NCBI GenBank assembly: GCA_023398295.1
Contig: JAEWSL010000018.1
Span: 1-38,747, forward strand
Source of the DNA: Elusimicrobiota bacterium
GTDB taxonomy: Bacteria > Elusimicrobiota > Elusimicrobia > Elusimicrobiales > Elusimicrobiaceae
Reading direction: 5' to 3'
Length of the DNA stretch: 38,747 nt
Shown: in pieces, positions 32,301-38,747 of the stretch
Layout of the letters: every line of letters starts with the position of its first letter
How positions within the stretch are numbered: the stretch's first letter is position 1
Notes under the pieces: generated by a model
Told to the model about the DNA's origin: nothing
The model's input: the letters and a program-made list of their open reading frames with translations, nothing else
Databases searched by the model: none
Translations under genes and position numbers: made by a program

Positions 32301-32493
32301 CAGGTTCCGCCGAAGAAGCCCCGAAATAAGGCCCAAGAACCGTGGAAGCTTCCACCCACTGCGGCTCTTGTCCGCTGGCGGCGTTTTCCGCGCAAATAAG
32401 AGTCTGCGCGGTCATACCCGGGAGGGAAGATAATTCCTCCTTAGTATAAGGCACGTCTGAAACTTGTTCGTTAATATAAACCCAATATCTCAT
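29386..32493 (-). CDS. Large GYF-like / acidic / single-TM protein, unknown function
   Basis: A 1035-aa multidomain protein. Residues 1-55 resemble a GYF_2-type domain (RYWVYINEQVSDVPYTKEELSSL...). A Gln/Pro/Tyr-rich region follows (about 60-165), then a short coiled coil (about 165-200). A very long Glu/Lys-rich acidic region (about 240-720) includes repeated EVIEEEIV-type units. A transmembrane helix is at about 885-910 (FSAVFALIVVALLFVAFLS), and a C-terminal globular domain of about 100 residues follows. With the N-terminus cytoplasmic, the C-domain would be periplasmic. The GAGGG site supports the start. It may scaffold proline-rich partners at the membrane; that is inference. Confidence 0.65.
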   Translation of the reverse strand: MRYWVYINEQVSDVPYTKEELSSLPGMTAQTLICAENAASGQEPQWVEASTVLGPYFGASSAEPAPVPQSAPYAYDNRAYQTQYAQQQYPQQYPQPQYQQYPQYTQFSGMPFGQQTQYNPYYQGPQQQVYARQNPFAAQQFTPQQNPSPAPQPAPQQDSQQVLLLDQLGALTKELQSMRKELAALQDENASLRDELSGKDQYKSPKKYAQRPEDLAKENMPKPFMMDEDTLVDISAAGNKKKHFYGGQGEEDSSAPVPVELTAEAEVPTISETVEDIDMDKVEEDVSEQSARSENIIENAINTTIMNRNHFSVTRKKTGGNIVDLTGKFDKKEKAFPKKIQEDEDVTVEEIEETPVPVKLEKYKNGKKVIEEEIIEESDVPEGEVIEEEIVDESEVPEGEIIEEVQEVSEEKMPSAQTIEEKKVEESLYAKEQLQQAVKDTKKEKHLGDYGKHKEEMPQEITLMKLAEEGEKPFSEKASKKEVEIKNIAGDDEAEDILPSKKDHRRSAKEEEAPDLTDIPSQIPPAEEIKEEETPVPSAEEEKSSKGAAAAVSEEEDNSEIEKSDSAEEVSVLEEFAADKETGPKEEEYPELEESPLQKQDMPEEAPKPFSEKKEDKKPAETKPLPKKEETPSAEKKEEAKPLPKKEEEKEDDDDKVELRGAIPDKIPSLKEEGIKSFAELEASDEIDEKALAEAQEIDDKFLKTFTTNIEEVFLDQPTSIISDYVPPAVADDDYVVGTNGASAENQEAEVKPPQEIIDIKANPQVAQAGEDMRNVRRIKPAAIKTVPMVPGATGEVPLSNVPNIEEAIAELHGKTSVFKVLKMFSAVFALIVVALLFVAFLSTMGIMSATKSPIHMIAAKVTGKKIEEKAPAASSAAQNTETPTSSEQTQTSAPAQQVSSSTAAAGAQTTVSPMDRSAVLQKVKTYDLGGGLTLEKKINLIYPKVRPMWVLDQGFNPEDFSVAAKMPENNEGYSQVYRFNYNIKDSQLIPTTTEARNIISMPVEELQKLMGPKKFNKTPQKKGSSEQQSIVKVE

Positions 32494-32594
32494 TTTTCCC
32501 TCGCCAATGTTTTATGTGCTGTAATTATATAATTATATCAGAATATAGTCCAGCAAATTATAACCCGACTTCGGCCCCTCTTTTCAATACTAGC

Positions 32595-34223
32595 TTATTG
32601 TAGCATATTGACCACGCGCATAGCAGTATCCTGATGGTCTTTGGTTATGGAATAAAATCTTTCGTAGCCGTTGAGGAGGGCCTGATAGTCTATATCAGAC
32701 TGGGAAGATAAATTTTGAATTATATATTCTATGCTGTTTTCCGCCGCGCCCCGCTGAAGCAAAGTAAGCCCTATGTCCCGCCACAGGGGACTTATGCGCC
32801 CGTTTAGTTCCCCCATGATAAGAGTCAGGGCATAGCAGTATTTGGCTTCGTCATCATTCCAGAAATCAAAAGATTTAAGAGAGGCGCGTATGATGGATAG
32901 GACTTCTTCCTTATCCTTAGTGCCTAAATAAGAGCGGAGAGCTTCATTTTCAAGAGGGCTGCCTAAATATTTTTGCGCGCTGCTTTCACAGCGAAAACGC
33001 GCCTGCGAAGACGCTTCTTTCATAGTCAGACGGTTAAGAAGAACTTTTAAGGCTATGTCGCCGTTTTCTTCTTTATAATCTTTGCATGGCAGAGCATTCA
33101 AAATTTCGTTAAATTTCGCCTTGACTTCCGCCGCGCTTAGCGCACCGTGATAGAGGGAGGTAAGCTCGTCCTCATACCCGCTGAAATTTTTTACCGCGCC
33201 CAAGGCGCGCATATATAAAATCTTATCCTTGCGCAAAGCGGATTTTTTTTGCGCTTCTCTGAAAACTTCGTCGCTCCCCTCGGTCATGACTTTTACCGCA
33301 TATCCTAAATTCTCAAGAGGAGAACGGACAAAAGAAAGACGCTTTAAGATCATTTCAAAGGTGGAGACGATTTCTTCCGCCGACTGGTTGGGAAAATATT
33401 TGAAAGCTATCTTTTGCAGATCGTCGGCAAGAATGGGATATCTTAGCTTGCTTGCAATCTCGGCCGTGCTTTGAGCTTCTTCCTTAGTTATCTGAAACAA
33501 AACGGCGCGCGAAGTTAATGTATAATTAAGCTTTTCATTCTCGCTCATGGAGCTCAGCATATCAAAAATTTCCTCAAAATCCGTGCGCAGAGCGCGCGCG
33601 CCGTCTGCGCCGTAAGCCGAAAGGAAATCTTCGCAGACTAAAGAAGATATTTTTTTTGAAGAAAGCAACTCCTCGGCGAAAGCGCGGTTATCTTCGCGCA
33701 CGCGGCGGTTTTTAACTTCGTTTTGTTTAAGCCCGTCCAGCATGGCGTTTATTACGGGAGAAGTTTGCTTCTCTTCAAAAGTTTCGGGCAGGGGCGCGCC
33801 GCTTATTTCTTTATATTCTTCCGAAAAAAGACGGGCAGAACCCAGGGACGCATAGGCGTTTAAGAGTGTTTGGGTGAAACTTGCGTCTAAAGAAAGAGCG
33901 GCGCACGCGCGCAGGCAGGCCTCTGCCGATTTTAAGACTTCTATTTTTCGCAGGGCCGCTTCGGGCGATTGTATAAAAAGCATCACGCTTATTAAAATAT
34001 CGTCGGCCTTAACATTTGCGCAGTCAAAAAACTCTTTAAGTTCGTCCGCTTTTTTGCGCGCAGCCTCTTCGTTTGCGAAGATGAAGGAATTTTCAAGCTG
34101 ATGCAAAAGATAAAAATCCGCACAAGGAAACAGAGGGGAAAGGTCCAAAACTTTCCGCTCATTTTCCTGACTTAAGATTAAAGTGTTTTCTTCCTTATCT
34201 AAAACACGCGCGTTTGTATCCAT
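32595..34223 (-). CDS. Large helical protein, unknown function
   Basis: A 542-aa soluble protein with no signal peptide or transmembrane segment. It appears almost entirely alpha-helical, with repeated short helices (AEEIVSTFEMILKRLSF, KEEVLSIIRASLKSFDFWNDDEAKY), like a TPR/HEAT-type solenoid, although no canonical repeat is clear. I do not recognise a family. The ATG lacks a Shine-Dalgarno. A TGC-TAAACT hexamer that overlaps the stop codon of the cyclodeaminase gene lies six bases before it, so either a leaderless mRNA or read-through from the upstream gene is possible. Confidence 0.6.
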   Translation of the reverse strand: MDTNARVLDKEENTLILSQENERKVLDLSPLFPCADFYLLHQLENSFIFANEEAARKKADELKEFFDCANVKADDILISVMLFIQSPEAALRKIEVLKSAEACLRACAALSLDASFTQTLLNAYASLGSARLFSEEYKEISGAPLPETFEEKQTSPVINAMLDGLKQNEVKNRRVREDNRAFAEELLSSKKISSLVCEDFLSAYGADGARALRTDFEEIFDMLSSMSENEKLNYTLTSRAVLFQITKEEAQSTAEIASKLRYPILADDLQKIAFKYFPNQSAEEIVSTFEMILKRLSFVRSPLENLGYAVKVMTEGSDEVFREAQKKSALRKDKILYMRALGAVKNFSGYEDELTSLYHGALSAAEVKAKFNEILNALPCKDYKEENGDIALKVLLNRLTMKEASSQARFRCESSAQKYLGSPLENEALRSYLGTKDKEEVLSIIRASLKSFDFWNDDEAKYCYALTLIMGELNGRISPLWRDIGLTLLQRGAAENSIEYIIQNLSSQSDIDYQALLNGYERFYSITKDHQDTAMRVVNMLQ

Positions 34224-34229
34224 AAAAAG

Positions 34230-34235
34230 AGTTTA
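34230..34235 (-). promoter_or_regulatory. Extended -10 before the helical-protein gene
   Basis: TTTTGC-TAAACT-CTTTTT-ATG on the minus strand: the same TTTGCTAAACT string as at rlmN, here overlapping the TAA stop of the upstream gene. A start on the ATG itself is predicted. Confidence 0.4.
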
Positions 34236-34826
34236 GCAAAATTTAGAGATATTTTTAAGGGCGTCTTCCATTTCATTCTTAAAAGGGCCCTCTTCTATAT
34301 AAGGCAGATTCGCTTTTATATTTTCCGCGCAGATGCATACGCCGGCCTTAAGCAGACGCTTTGCACAGGCTATGTCCGATAAAATTATCGCCGCAATTTG
34401 GCCTTCAAAACTTTCAATTAAAGCAAGCGCCTCAAGAGCTTTGAGAGCGGTATCCCTGGGAACGCGGGCGGAATTTTCCACCGCTTCTTTAAGAGCCGTC
34501 TGTTTTTCCCTGCTCATGGAAGGGAGTTTTTTTGCGCGCACAACGCCTTCGTAAGCTTTTGCGTCCGATAAAGCCGCTTCGCATAAAGTTTCTTTATAAA
34601 CCAAAAGTCCGTCCAAACGCTTATTTAAGTCTTTCTTCACATCTTCCGAAACTGTTTTCATTTTCATCGTGACAGAACAGGCCATCATGGCCAAAGCGAC
34701 GCCCGTTGCCGCGCTTATTGCGCCGGCAGCCCCGCCCCCGGGAGTAGCGTTGGAGGAGGATATCCCATCTACAAAACTTATCGCGCCGTCGTACCAATTG
34801 ATTACTTTTTCAAAATTATCCGTCAT
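34233..34826 (-). CDS. Cyclodeaminase/cyclohydrolase family protein (FTCD_C)
   Basis: A 197-aa all-helical protein with the FTCD_C/FchA signature SSNATPGGGAAGAISAATGVALAMMACSV near the N-terminus. Family members are methenyl-tetrahydrofolate cyclohydrolases (FchA) or formimino-THF cyclodeaminases, serving one-carbon metabolism. No formiminotransferase domain is attached. The start overlaps the HAD gene stop by four bases. Which of the two reactions it performs cannot be told here. Confidence 0.85.
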   Translation of the reverse strand: MTDNFEKVINWYDGAISFVDGISSSNATPGGGAAGAISAATGVALAMMACSVTMKMKTVSEDVKKDLNKRLDGLLVYKETLCEAALSDAKAYEGVVRAKKLPSMSREKQTALKEAVENSARVPRDTALKALEALALIESFEGQIAAIILSDIACAKRLLKAGVCICAENIKANLPYIEEGPFKNEMEDALKNISKFC

Positions 34827-35668
34827 ATTTTGCCGCTCTCCAATTCAGAATATTTTTTTATTTTACACATTTTTAGACGCTGTTCGTCAATACCCGTATG
34901 ACTGAAAAATACATGTTCAATTGCGCTGGCCGGCATTATGTAGGAGCCTTTTTCTACCCCTTTGGGATCGTTTTGCAGACCAAGCCAGACCAGCCAAAGT
35001 TTAATGTCGCAAAAATCTTTAGTTTCAAGTTCGGCGGCGGCGCGTAAAATCCTTTCCCTGTCGTCAAGACTGCAGCCCGTCACAACCGCGCTGTGAAAGC
35101 CGTTCTCTTTGGCGGCGGTAATGTCGCGGTGGGTGTCGCCGATAACATAGACGTCGCCGGCGGCAAAAACAACGTCGTAAAACACGCTTGCGCGCCGCAC
35201 GGCTGCGGCAATAAGCTTCGTCCTGTCTTGAGAATCCGCGCCAAATCCGCCTGTTTCAAAATATTTATCAAGCCCGAAAGGTTTAAGTTTTATCTTCGCG
35301 CATTCTTCAAAATTGCCCGTCGCAAGAGCCAATTTTACCCCCCCACTTTTGGCAAGGGTTTCCAAAAATTTCTTTGCCCCTTTTGCGGGTTTGCATTTCT
35401 TTGCTTTTATGCCCGAGGCGACCTCCAGGGGCAGCAGTTCGGCGTATCTTGCGCGCAGTTTTGCAAGCAAAGCCTTTGAAGGGGCTTTGCCACAGGCGCA
35501 TTTGTAAAGATACGGCAGATTAAAAATATCGCTGCGGCCTACCATTTTGCTTTTTTCAAAAACCGCGTCTTTGCCGCAGGATTCTTTTACCGTCTGCAGC
35601 ATAGAACACAGCCCCAAAGGACCGCCGTCTATTAAAGTGCCGTCAATATCAAAGAGAACAAGTTTCAT
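34823..35668 (-). CDS. HAD-superfamily hydrolase
   Basis: A 281-aa phosphatase-like protein. Motif I is VLFDIDGTLIDGG (Asp7/Asp9), motif II is in LALATGN, and motif IV is VIGDTHRDITAAKENG. The helical cap between motifs I and II is that of PGP/Gph-like enzymes. About 65 extra C-terminal residues (KDFCDIKLWLVWLGLQ..) are not part of the HAD core. Substrate unknown. The start overlaps the EamA gene and the stop overlaps the cyclodeaminase gene, each by four bases. Confidence 0.85.
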   Translation of the reverse strand: MKLVLFDIDGTLIDGGPLGLCSMLQTVKESCGKDAVFEKSKMVGRSDIFNLPYLYKCACGKAPSKALLAKLRARYAELLPLEVASGIKAKKCKPAKGAKKFLETLAKSGGVKLALATGNFEECAKIKLKPFGLDKYFETGGFGADSQDRTKLIAAAVRRASVFYDVVFAAGDVYVIGDTHRDITAAKENGFHSAVVTGCSLDDRERILRAAAELETKDFCDIKLWLVWLGLQNDPKGVEKGSYIMPASAIEHVFFSHTGIDEQRLKMCKIKKYSELESGKI

Positions 35669-36546
35669 TTTGCTTTTGCCTTCCTTATCACGCTTGTAAC
35701 CATATACGCGCCGCTTAACGCCAAGATAAGCCCCGCCGTCTGATAAAAGCCGAATTTATCATATCCCGAAAAAACCGATATCAAATAGGTAAACGCGGGA
35801 TAAGACAAGATAACCGCGGTAGCTTTTGAAAGGTCCATATTCCTTATTGCTTTATACCACGTCAAATTGCCCAAAACATAGTTTATTGCTCCAAAATAAA
35901 TTAAAACCGTAACAGACTTATAGGAAAAAGTCATACCCGTATCCGCGCCGAAGAGATACAGCAAAAGCCATAAAGGCAGACACCAAAAAAAACTGAAAAG
36001 CGAACGGCCCGCCGTCAAAAAAGCCGGCGTTAAATCCGCGGGAAGCTTCTTTGCGGCAATGTGCGAAATCTGAAACATCCACACCGTGCCCAGAACAATT
36101 AAATCGCCTTTCCAGCGGACGGCAAAATTATCGTTGAACAACGTTAAAACTACTCCGCAGATTATTAACCCCGTGCCAAAAAGCTGTTTTGCGGTGGGCT
36201 TTTCATGCAGAAAAATAGCCGCTAAAATGAGAGAATAAATTGCTTCCGTCTGATTTAATATCGCGGAATTTGTGGGCGTAGTATAACGCAAAGCCAGAAG
36301 AATAAGTATATAAGGCAAAGCCGTGCCAAACAACCCTACCACCGCAAATTTTGCGAAAACGTCTTTCTTAAAAAAACGCCCCCAAAGTTTTTCTTTCGTA
36401 AGCCAACGCGCAAAAAATAAAACCGCTATAAATGTGCCGCACAAAAGCAAAGCTATCGGGCTAAGCACGCCGACGGCATATTTGCCGACGACGGGATAAA
36501 ACGCTGTTATAAATAAAGAAAACCATAAAGACTGTACCGGTGTCAT
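35665..36546 (-). CDS. EamA/DMT-family transporter
   Basis: A 293-aa integral membrane protein with about ten transmembrane helices in two EamA repeats. Typical features are LRYTTPTNSAILNQTEAIYSLILAAIFLHEKP in the first repeat and YLISVFSGYDKFGFYQTAGLILALSGAYM at the end. DMT transporters export or import small metabolites; the substrate is not predictable. It is first in the three-gene overlapping operon. TATAAT lies nine bases before the ATG with no Shine-Dalgarno. Confidence 0.85.
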   Translation of the reverse strand: MTPVQSLWFSLFITAFYPVVGKYAVGVLSPIALLLCGTFIAVLFFARWLTKEKLWGRFFKKDVFAKFAVVGLFGTALPYILILLALRYTTPTNSAILNQTEAIYSLILAAIFLHEKPTAKQLFGTGLIICGVVLTLFNDNFAVRWKGDLIVLGTVWMFQISHIAAKKLPADLTPAFLTAGRSLFSFFWCLPLWLLLYLFGADTGMTFSYKSVTVLIYFGAINYVLGNLTWYKAIRNMDLSKATAVILSYPAFTYLISVFSGYDKFGFYQTAGLILALSGAYMVTSVIRKAKAK

Positions 36547-36555
36547 ATAATATAA

Positions 36556-36561
36556 ATTATA
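36556..36561 (-). promoter_or_regulatory. -10 element of the EamA-HAD-cyclodeaminase operon
   Basis: A consensus TATAAT followed by nine AT-only bases and the ATG at 36546. The predicted leader is 0-3 nt. No Shine-Dalgarno. Confidence 0.5.
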
Positions 36562-36638
36562 TCAATTTATAACGCGCGGATTTGGATATTTAAGCCCAGG
36601 ATAAACGCGGGCACCGGGACGGTAACTCTCTGCAGGGC

Positions 36639-38159
36639 TCAGTCGGGAACGGTATTTTCAAAGGCAAGCAGAATTTCGGCCACGTCAGAGGAGCTTTTTG
36701 CTTTAAGAAGACGCGCTTTTACAACTTCGTTGGAAGATAAGGCCGCAAGCTCTGCCAGCAATTTGAGCTGCGTCGCCGGCTCCTTAAAAGGCGTGATAAT
36801 CATAAAAATAAGTTTTACCAGATTTTTATTTTCCGCAAATAAAATCCCTTTTTTTGAAATGCCCAAAGCCACCATGGGCGCGTTTAACACCGCAACGCGC
36901 GCATGCGGAAAGGCAACCCCTTTTGTAAGCGCGCAGCACATAAGCTTTTCCCTGTTAACGATAAATTCCCGCGCCTGCGGTTTGGAAAATACAGGGTTTT
37001 CTTTATGCAGGGAATCTAAAATTTCGTCAAAAGCGGCAAATTTCTCCGTCGCTTTTAAGTTCAAAATTGAAGCGTTGGGCAGGAAAAAATTGCTGAGCTG
37101 CATTATATTTGGTTTTTCGTACTCGTCCCTTATTTCGCCGACTAGTTCTTCCAAAACGTCTTCCAGCGTAACAAGGCCTTTTACGCTGCCGTCTGCCCCG
37201 CGCACAAAAGCCTGATGCTTGCGGTTTTTTTGGAATTCGCGCAGAGCAGCTTCCACGGGAGTATTCTCGTCCAAATTTAAGAGCGGGTAGGTATATTTCT
37301 CCTCAATAGGCTGGGAGGAAGCTTCGTTTAACGCCTCAAGGGACATTTCCTTTATAAGAACGTAATCTTTTGCGTCGTCAATAGTTTGGTCGTATAAAGG
37401 ATAGCGGGAATATTTGCGCGCTTTGATAATGGCAAAATTCTCCTGCCAGGTATTGCCTTTTTTTATCGCAGATATTTTGGCGCGCGGCGTCATTATTTCT
37501 TTTACCAAAACCTGGTCAAAATCAAATAAATTTTCAAACATCATAAGGCGGCGCAGGGAGAATCGTCCCCCCTCCTGCGATTTGGCCAGCATCATGCGCA
37601 GCTCTTCCTGGGAGGCGGGCGCTTCCTCTGTATGCGGGTTGATGCCCAAATGTTCTAAAGTCTTATAAGCCGCGCTTACCAAAATCCTGCGGAAGAATTT
37701 GGTCGCCGCATAAAAATAATGAAGCGGCACTATTACCCAGAGCAAAGTTTTCTCGGGAAATTTAATGGAAAATAATTTGGGCACCTGCTCGCCGAAAACA
37801 ACGTGAAGCGAAGTTATAATTAAAAAGGAAATCGCAAAAGCCAGCGTGTGGAAAAGGGCCGAAGGCAAAAACGGCACTATAAAAGGCAGCGCCCAGGATA
37901 AAAGTTTGCCGACGGAAGGCTCCCCCACCCAGCCAAGGGCAAGGCTGGTCATAGTTATGGCAATTTGTATGGAAGATAAATAATCGTCAATCTGATTGTG
38001 CGCGGCAAGCGCAAGCTTTTCTTTGTAACCGCCGTGTCTGGAAAGTTCAGCAAGGCGCGTGGATCGCACTTTAACCAAAGCAAACTCCGCCAGCACAAAA
38101 AATGCGTTTAGCAAAATTATGACTAAAGCTACAATAATAAAAAGTATGGTGGTCAGCAT
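36639..38159 (-). CDS. CNNM-CBS transporter with C-terminal PTS EIIA-like domain
   Basis: A 506-aa membrane protein. Residues 1-190 form a CNNM/DUF21 domain with four hydrophobic helices (LNAFFVLAEFALVKVRSTRL is the family opening). A CBS pair follows (EIMTPRAKISAI.., SRYPLYD, and VKGLVTLEDVLEELVGEIRDEYE). HlyC/CorC family proteins normally end in a CorC_HlyC domain. Here residues about 360-500 instead look like a PTS EIIA (Ntr/fructose type) domain, with GVAFPHARV containing the phospho-acceptor-type His. CNNM proteins are linked to Mg2+/Co2+ export. Phospho-control of ion transport is inference. TATCAT lies seven bases before the ATG. Confidence 0.8.
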   Translation of the reverse strand: MLTTILFIIVALVIILLNAFFVLAEFALVKVRSTRLAELSRHGGYKEKLALAAHNQIDDYLSSIQIAITMTSLALGWVGEPSVGKLLSWALPFIVPFLPSALFHTLAFAISFLIITSLHVVFGEQVPKLFSIKFPEKTLLWVIVPLHYFYAATKFFRRILVSAAYKTLEHLGINPHTEEAPASQEELRMMLAKSQEGGRFSLRRLMMFENLFDFDQVLVKEIMTPRAKISAIKKGNTWQENFAIIKARKYSRYPLYDQTIDDAKDYVLIKEMSLEALNEASSQPIEEKYTYPLLNLDENTPVEAALREFQKNRKHQAFVRGADGSVKGLVTLEDVLEELVGEIRDEYEKPNIMQLSNFFLPNASILNLKATEKFAAFDEILDSLHKENPVFSKPQAREFIVNREKLMCCALTKGVAFPHARVAVLNAPMVALGISKKGILFAENKNLVKLIFMIITPFKEPATQLKLLAELAALSSNEVVKARLLKAKSSSDVAEILLAFENTVPD

Positions 38160-38166
38160 CGTTTTA

Positions 38167-38172
38167 ATGATA
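38167..38172 (-). promoter_or_regulatory. Extended -10 placed for a leaderless CNNM-EIIA mRNA
   Basis: TTTTTTGC-TATCAT-TAAAACG-ATG on the minus strand: extended -10 (TGC) and exactly seven bases to the start codon. No Shine-Dalgarno. Confidence 0.5.
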
Positions 38173-38291
38173 GCAAAAAAGCGTCGTTAAATAAAGGCGG
38201 CCTAAAGTATAAAACTTTCCCTTCTTAAAAAAAGAAAGGCCGTATATCATAAGCGTCATATTACGCGTAAAATATACAGCCCGCAAAGTAA

Positions 38292-38373
38292 TGCGCAGGG
38301 GGGGACTCGAACCCCCAAGCCGTAAGGCATGCGCCCCTCAAACGCACGCGTATACCAATTCCGCCACCTGCGC
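38292..38373 (-). tRNA. tRNA-Leu, anticodon GAG
   Basis: An 82-nt class II tRNA. Acceptor GCGCAGG pairs with CCTGCGC, discriminator A. The D-arm is GCG...CGC. The anticodon stem is TGCGT/GCGCA with loop TTGAGGG, so the anticodon is GAG (Leu CUC/CUU). The long variable arm is TGCCTTACGGC, and the T-arm is GGGGG-TTCGAGT-CCCCC. CCA is not encoded. Confidence 0.95.
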
Positions 38374-38466
38374 AGACAACCAAAGTAACGACATAAAAAT
38401 TATACCAAATATTTTTATTTTCTACTAATCTCAGACGGTAATATCCCCCCGCCCGCGCAAATTAAA

Positions 38467-38493
38467 ACCGCCGCCTTAAAAAAAGGCGGCGGT
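38467..38493 (-). terminator. Terminator of secG
   Basis: ACCGCCGCCTT and its complement form a perfect 11-bp stem around AAAAA, with TTTTAAT after it on the minus strand, 23 bases after the secG stop. Confidence 0.9.
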
Positions 38494-38516
38494 CAAATCC
38501 GTACGCTTAAGGAGGC

Positions 38517-38747
38517 TTACTGGCCCAAAGGCAGTTTGCCGCTTTGCGGCAGCTCGGACTGTTGAGCGGCGCCTTCCTGCGGGGCCTGCTGCGTCTGATG
38601 CAGGTTGGGCAAATTGGCGTTGTCAACAACGGAGCTCATGCCGCGTTTTGATACGTTTACCGTTAAGAATATTGAGGTAAACATTATAAAAACCGCCACG
38701 CCCGCCGTAAGTTTTGTAAGAAAAGTGGTTGCGCTGGGGCCGGCAAA
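38517..38747 (-). CDS. secG: Preprotein translocase subunit SecG, C-terminal part
   Basis: The gene enters from beyond the window's right edge; 76 codons and the stop are visible. The stretch GPSATTFLTKLTAGVAVF followed by IMFTSIFLT is the conserved second half of SecG: the ATTFL-KLTAG loop and the second transmembrane helix. A Gln/Pro-rich C-terminal tail of about 35 residues (HQTQQAPQEGAAQQSELPQ) follows, which is common and variable in the family. SecG assists SecYE/SecA in protein export. The terminator and tRNA-Leu lie just downstream. Confidence 0.88.
   Translation of the reverse strand, partial: FAGPSATTFLTKLTAGVAVFIMFTSIFLTVNVSKRGMSSVVDNANLPNLHQTQQAPQEGAAQQSELPQSGKLPLGQ

Noticed and set aside
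1..38747. CRISPR arrays, insertion sequences, rRNA genes
   Set aside because: No regularly spaced direct repeats, transposase genes with terminal inverted repeats, or rRNA sequences were seen.

Overview
The window reads as a chromosomal segment from a strictly anaerobic, fermentative bacterium of moderate GC. A three-subunit [FeFe] hydrogenase, an FeoA-FeoB fusion and the style of the secreted and GYF-type proteins make Elusimicrobiota (Elusimicrobium-like gut lineage) my best guess. That assignment is inferred from gene content, not from a marker gene. Almost everything is on the minus strand. Only feoB and a D,D-dipeptidase-like gene are on the plus strand.

Layout. (1) 1-6516, minus: a tightly packed, partly overlapping run of rlmN, a lipoprotein, queC, a Lys-rich exported protein, an orphan sensor histidine kinase, a DUF3307 membrane protein, a DnaQ-like exonuclease and the 5' end of gpmI. 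(2) 6628-7959, plus: a membrane-anchored VanX-like M15 peptidase, followed by a 16-bp-stem bidirectional terminator. (3) 8085-10341, minus: trxB-maf, a DUF4321 protein and a DksA/TraR-type zinc-finger protein, each of the last two with structured upstream DNA. (4) 10460-10621: a strong minus-strand promoter, hairpins and a terminator but no ORF, i.e. a candidate small RNA. (5) 10754-12718, plus: feoA-feoB fusion.

(6) 12708-21551, minus: a virion structural operon. In transcription order it encodes HK97-type capsid, head-tail adaptor, head closure, gp10-like protein, tail terminator, tail tube, a tail-assembly chaperone with a -1 frameshift, a very short tape measure, distal tail, tail hub and two small membrane proteins. 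No terminase, portal, prohead protease, integrase, replication or endolysin gene is present. The operon has one clear promoter, whose -10 overlaps a palindrome, and a terminator-like hairpin in the leader. This resembles a gene transfer agent or a domesticated phage particle more than a complete prophage.

(7) 21555-24419, minus: two tandem copies of an undescribed two-gene cassette (a 60-70 aa protein ending in ARSGR, a terminator, then a secreted protein with GREMK repeats and a shared C-terminal domain). (8) 24529-28725, minus: hydC-hydB-hydA. (9) 28785-36546: an LEA-type lipoprotein, a 1035-aa GYF-like/acidic/transmembrane protein, an unknown helical protein, and an overlapping cyclodeaminase-HAD-EamA set. 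(10) 36639-38747: a CNNM-CBS transporter with a C-terminal PTS EIIA-like domain, tRNA-Leu(GAG) and the 3' part of secG.

A cross-cutting pattern is that several first-in-transcript genes lack a Shine-Dalgarno sequence and carry a -10-like hexamer 6-9 nt before the ATG, which suggests leaderless transcripts.
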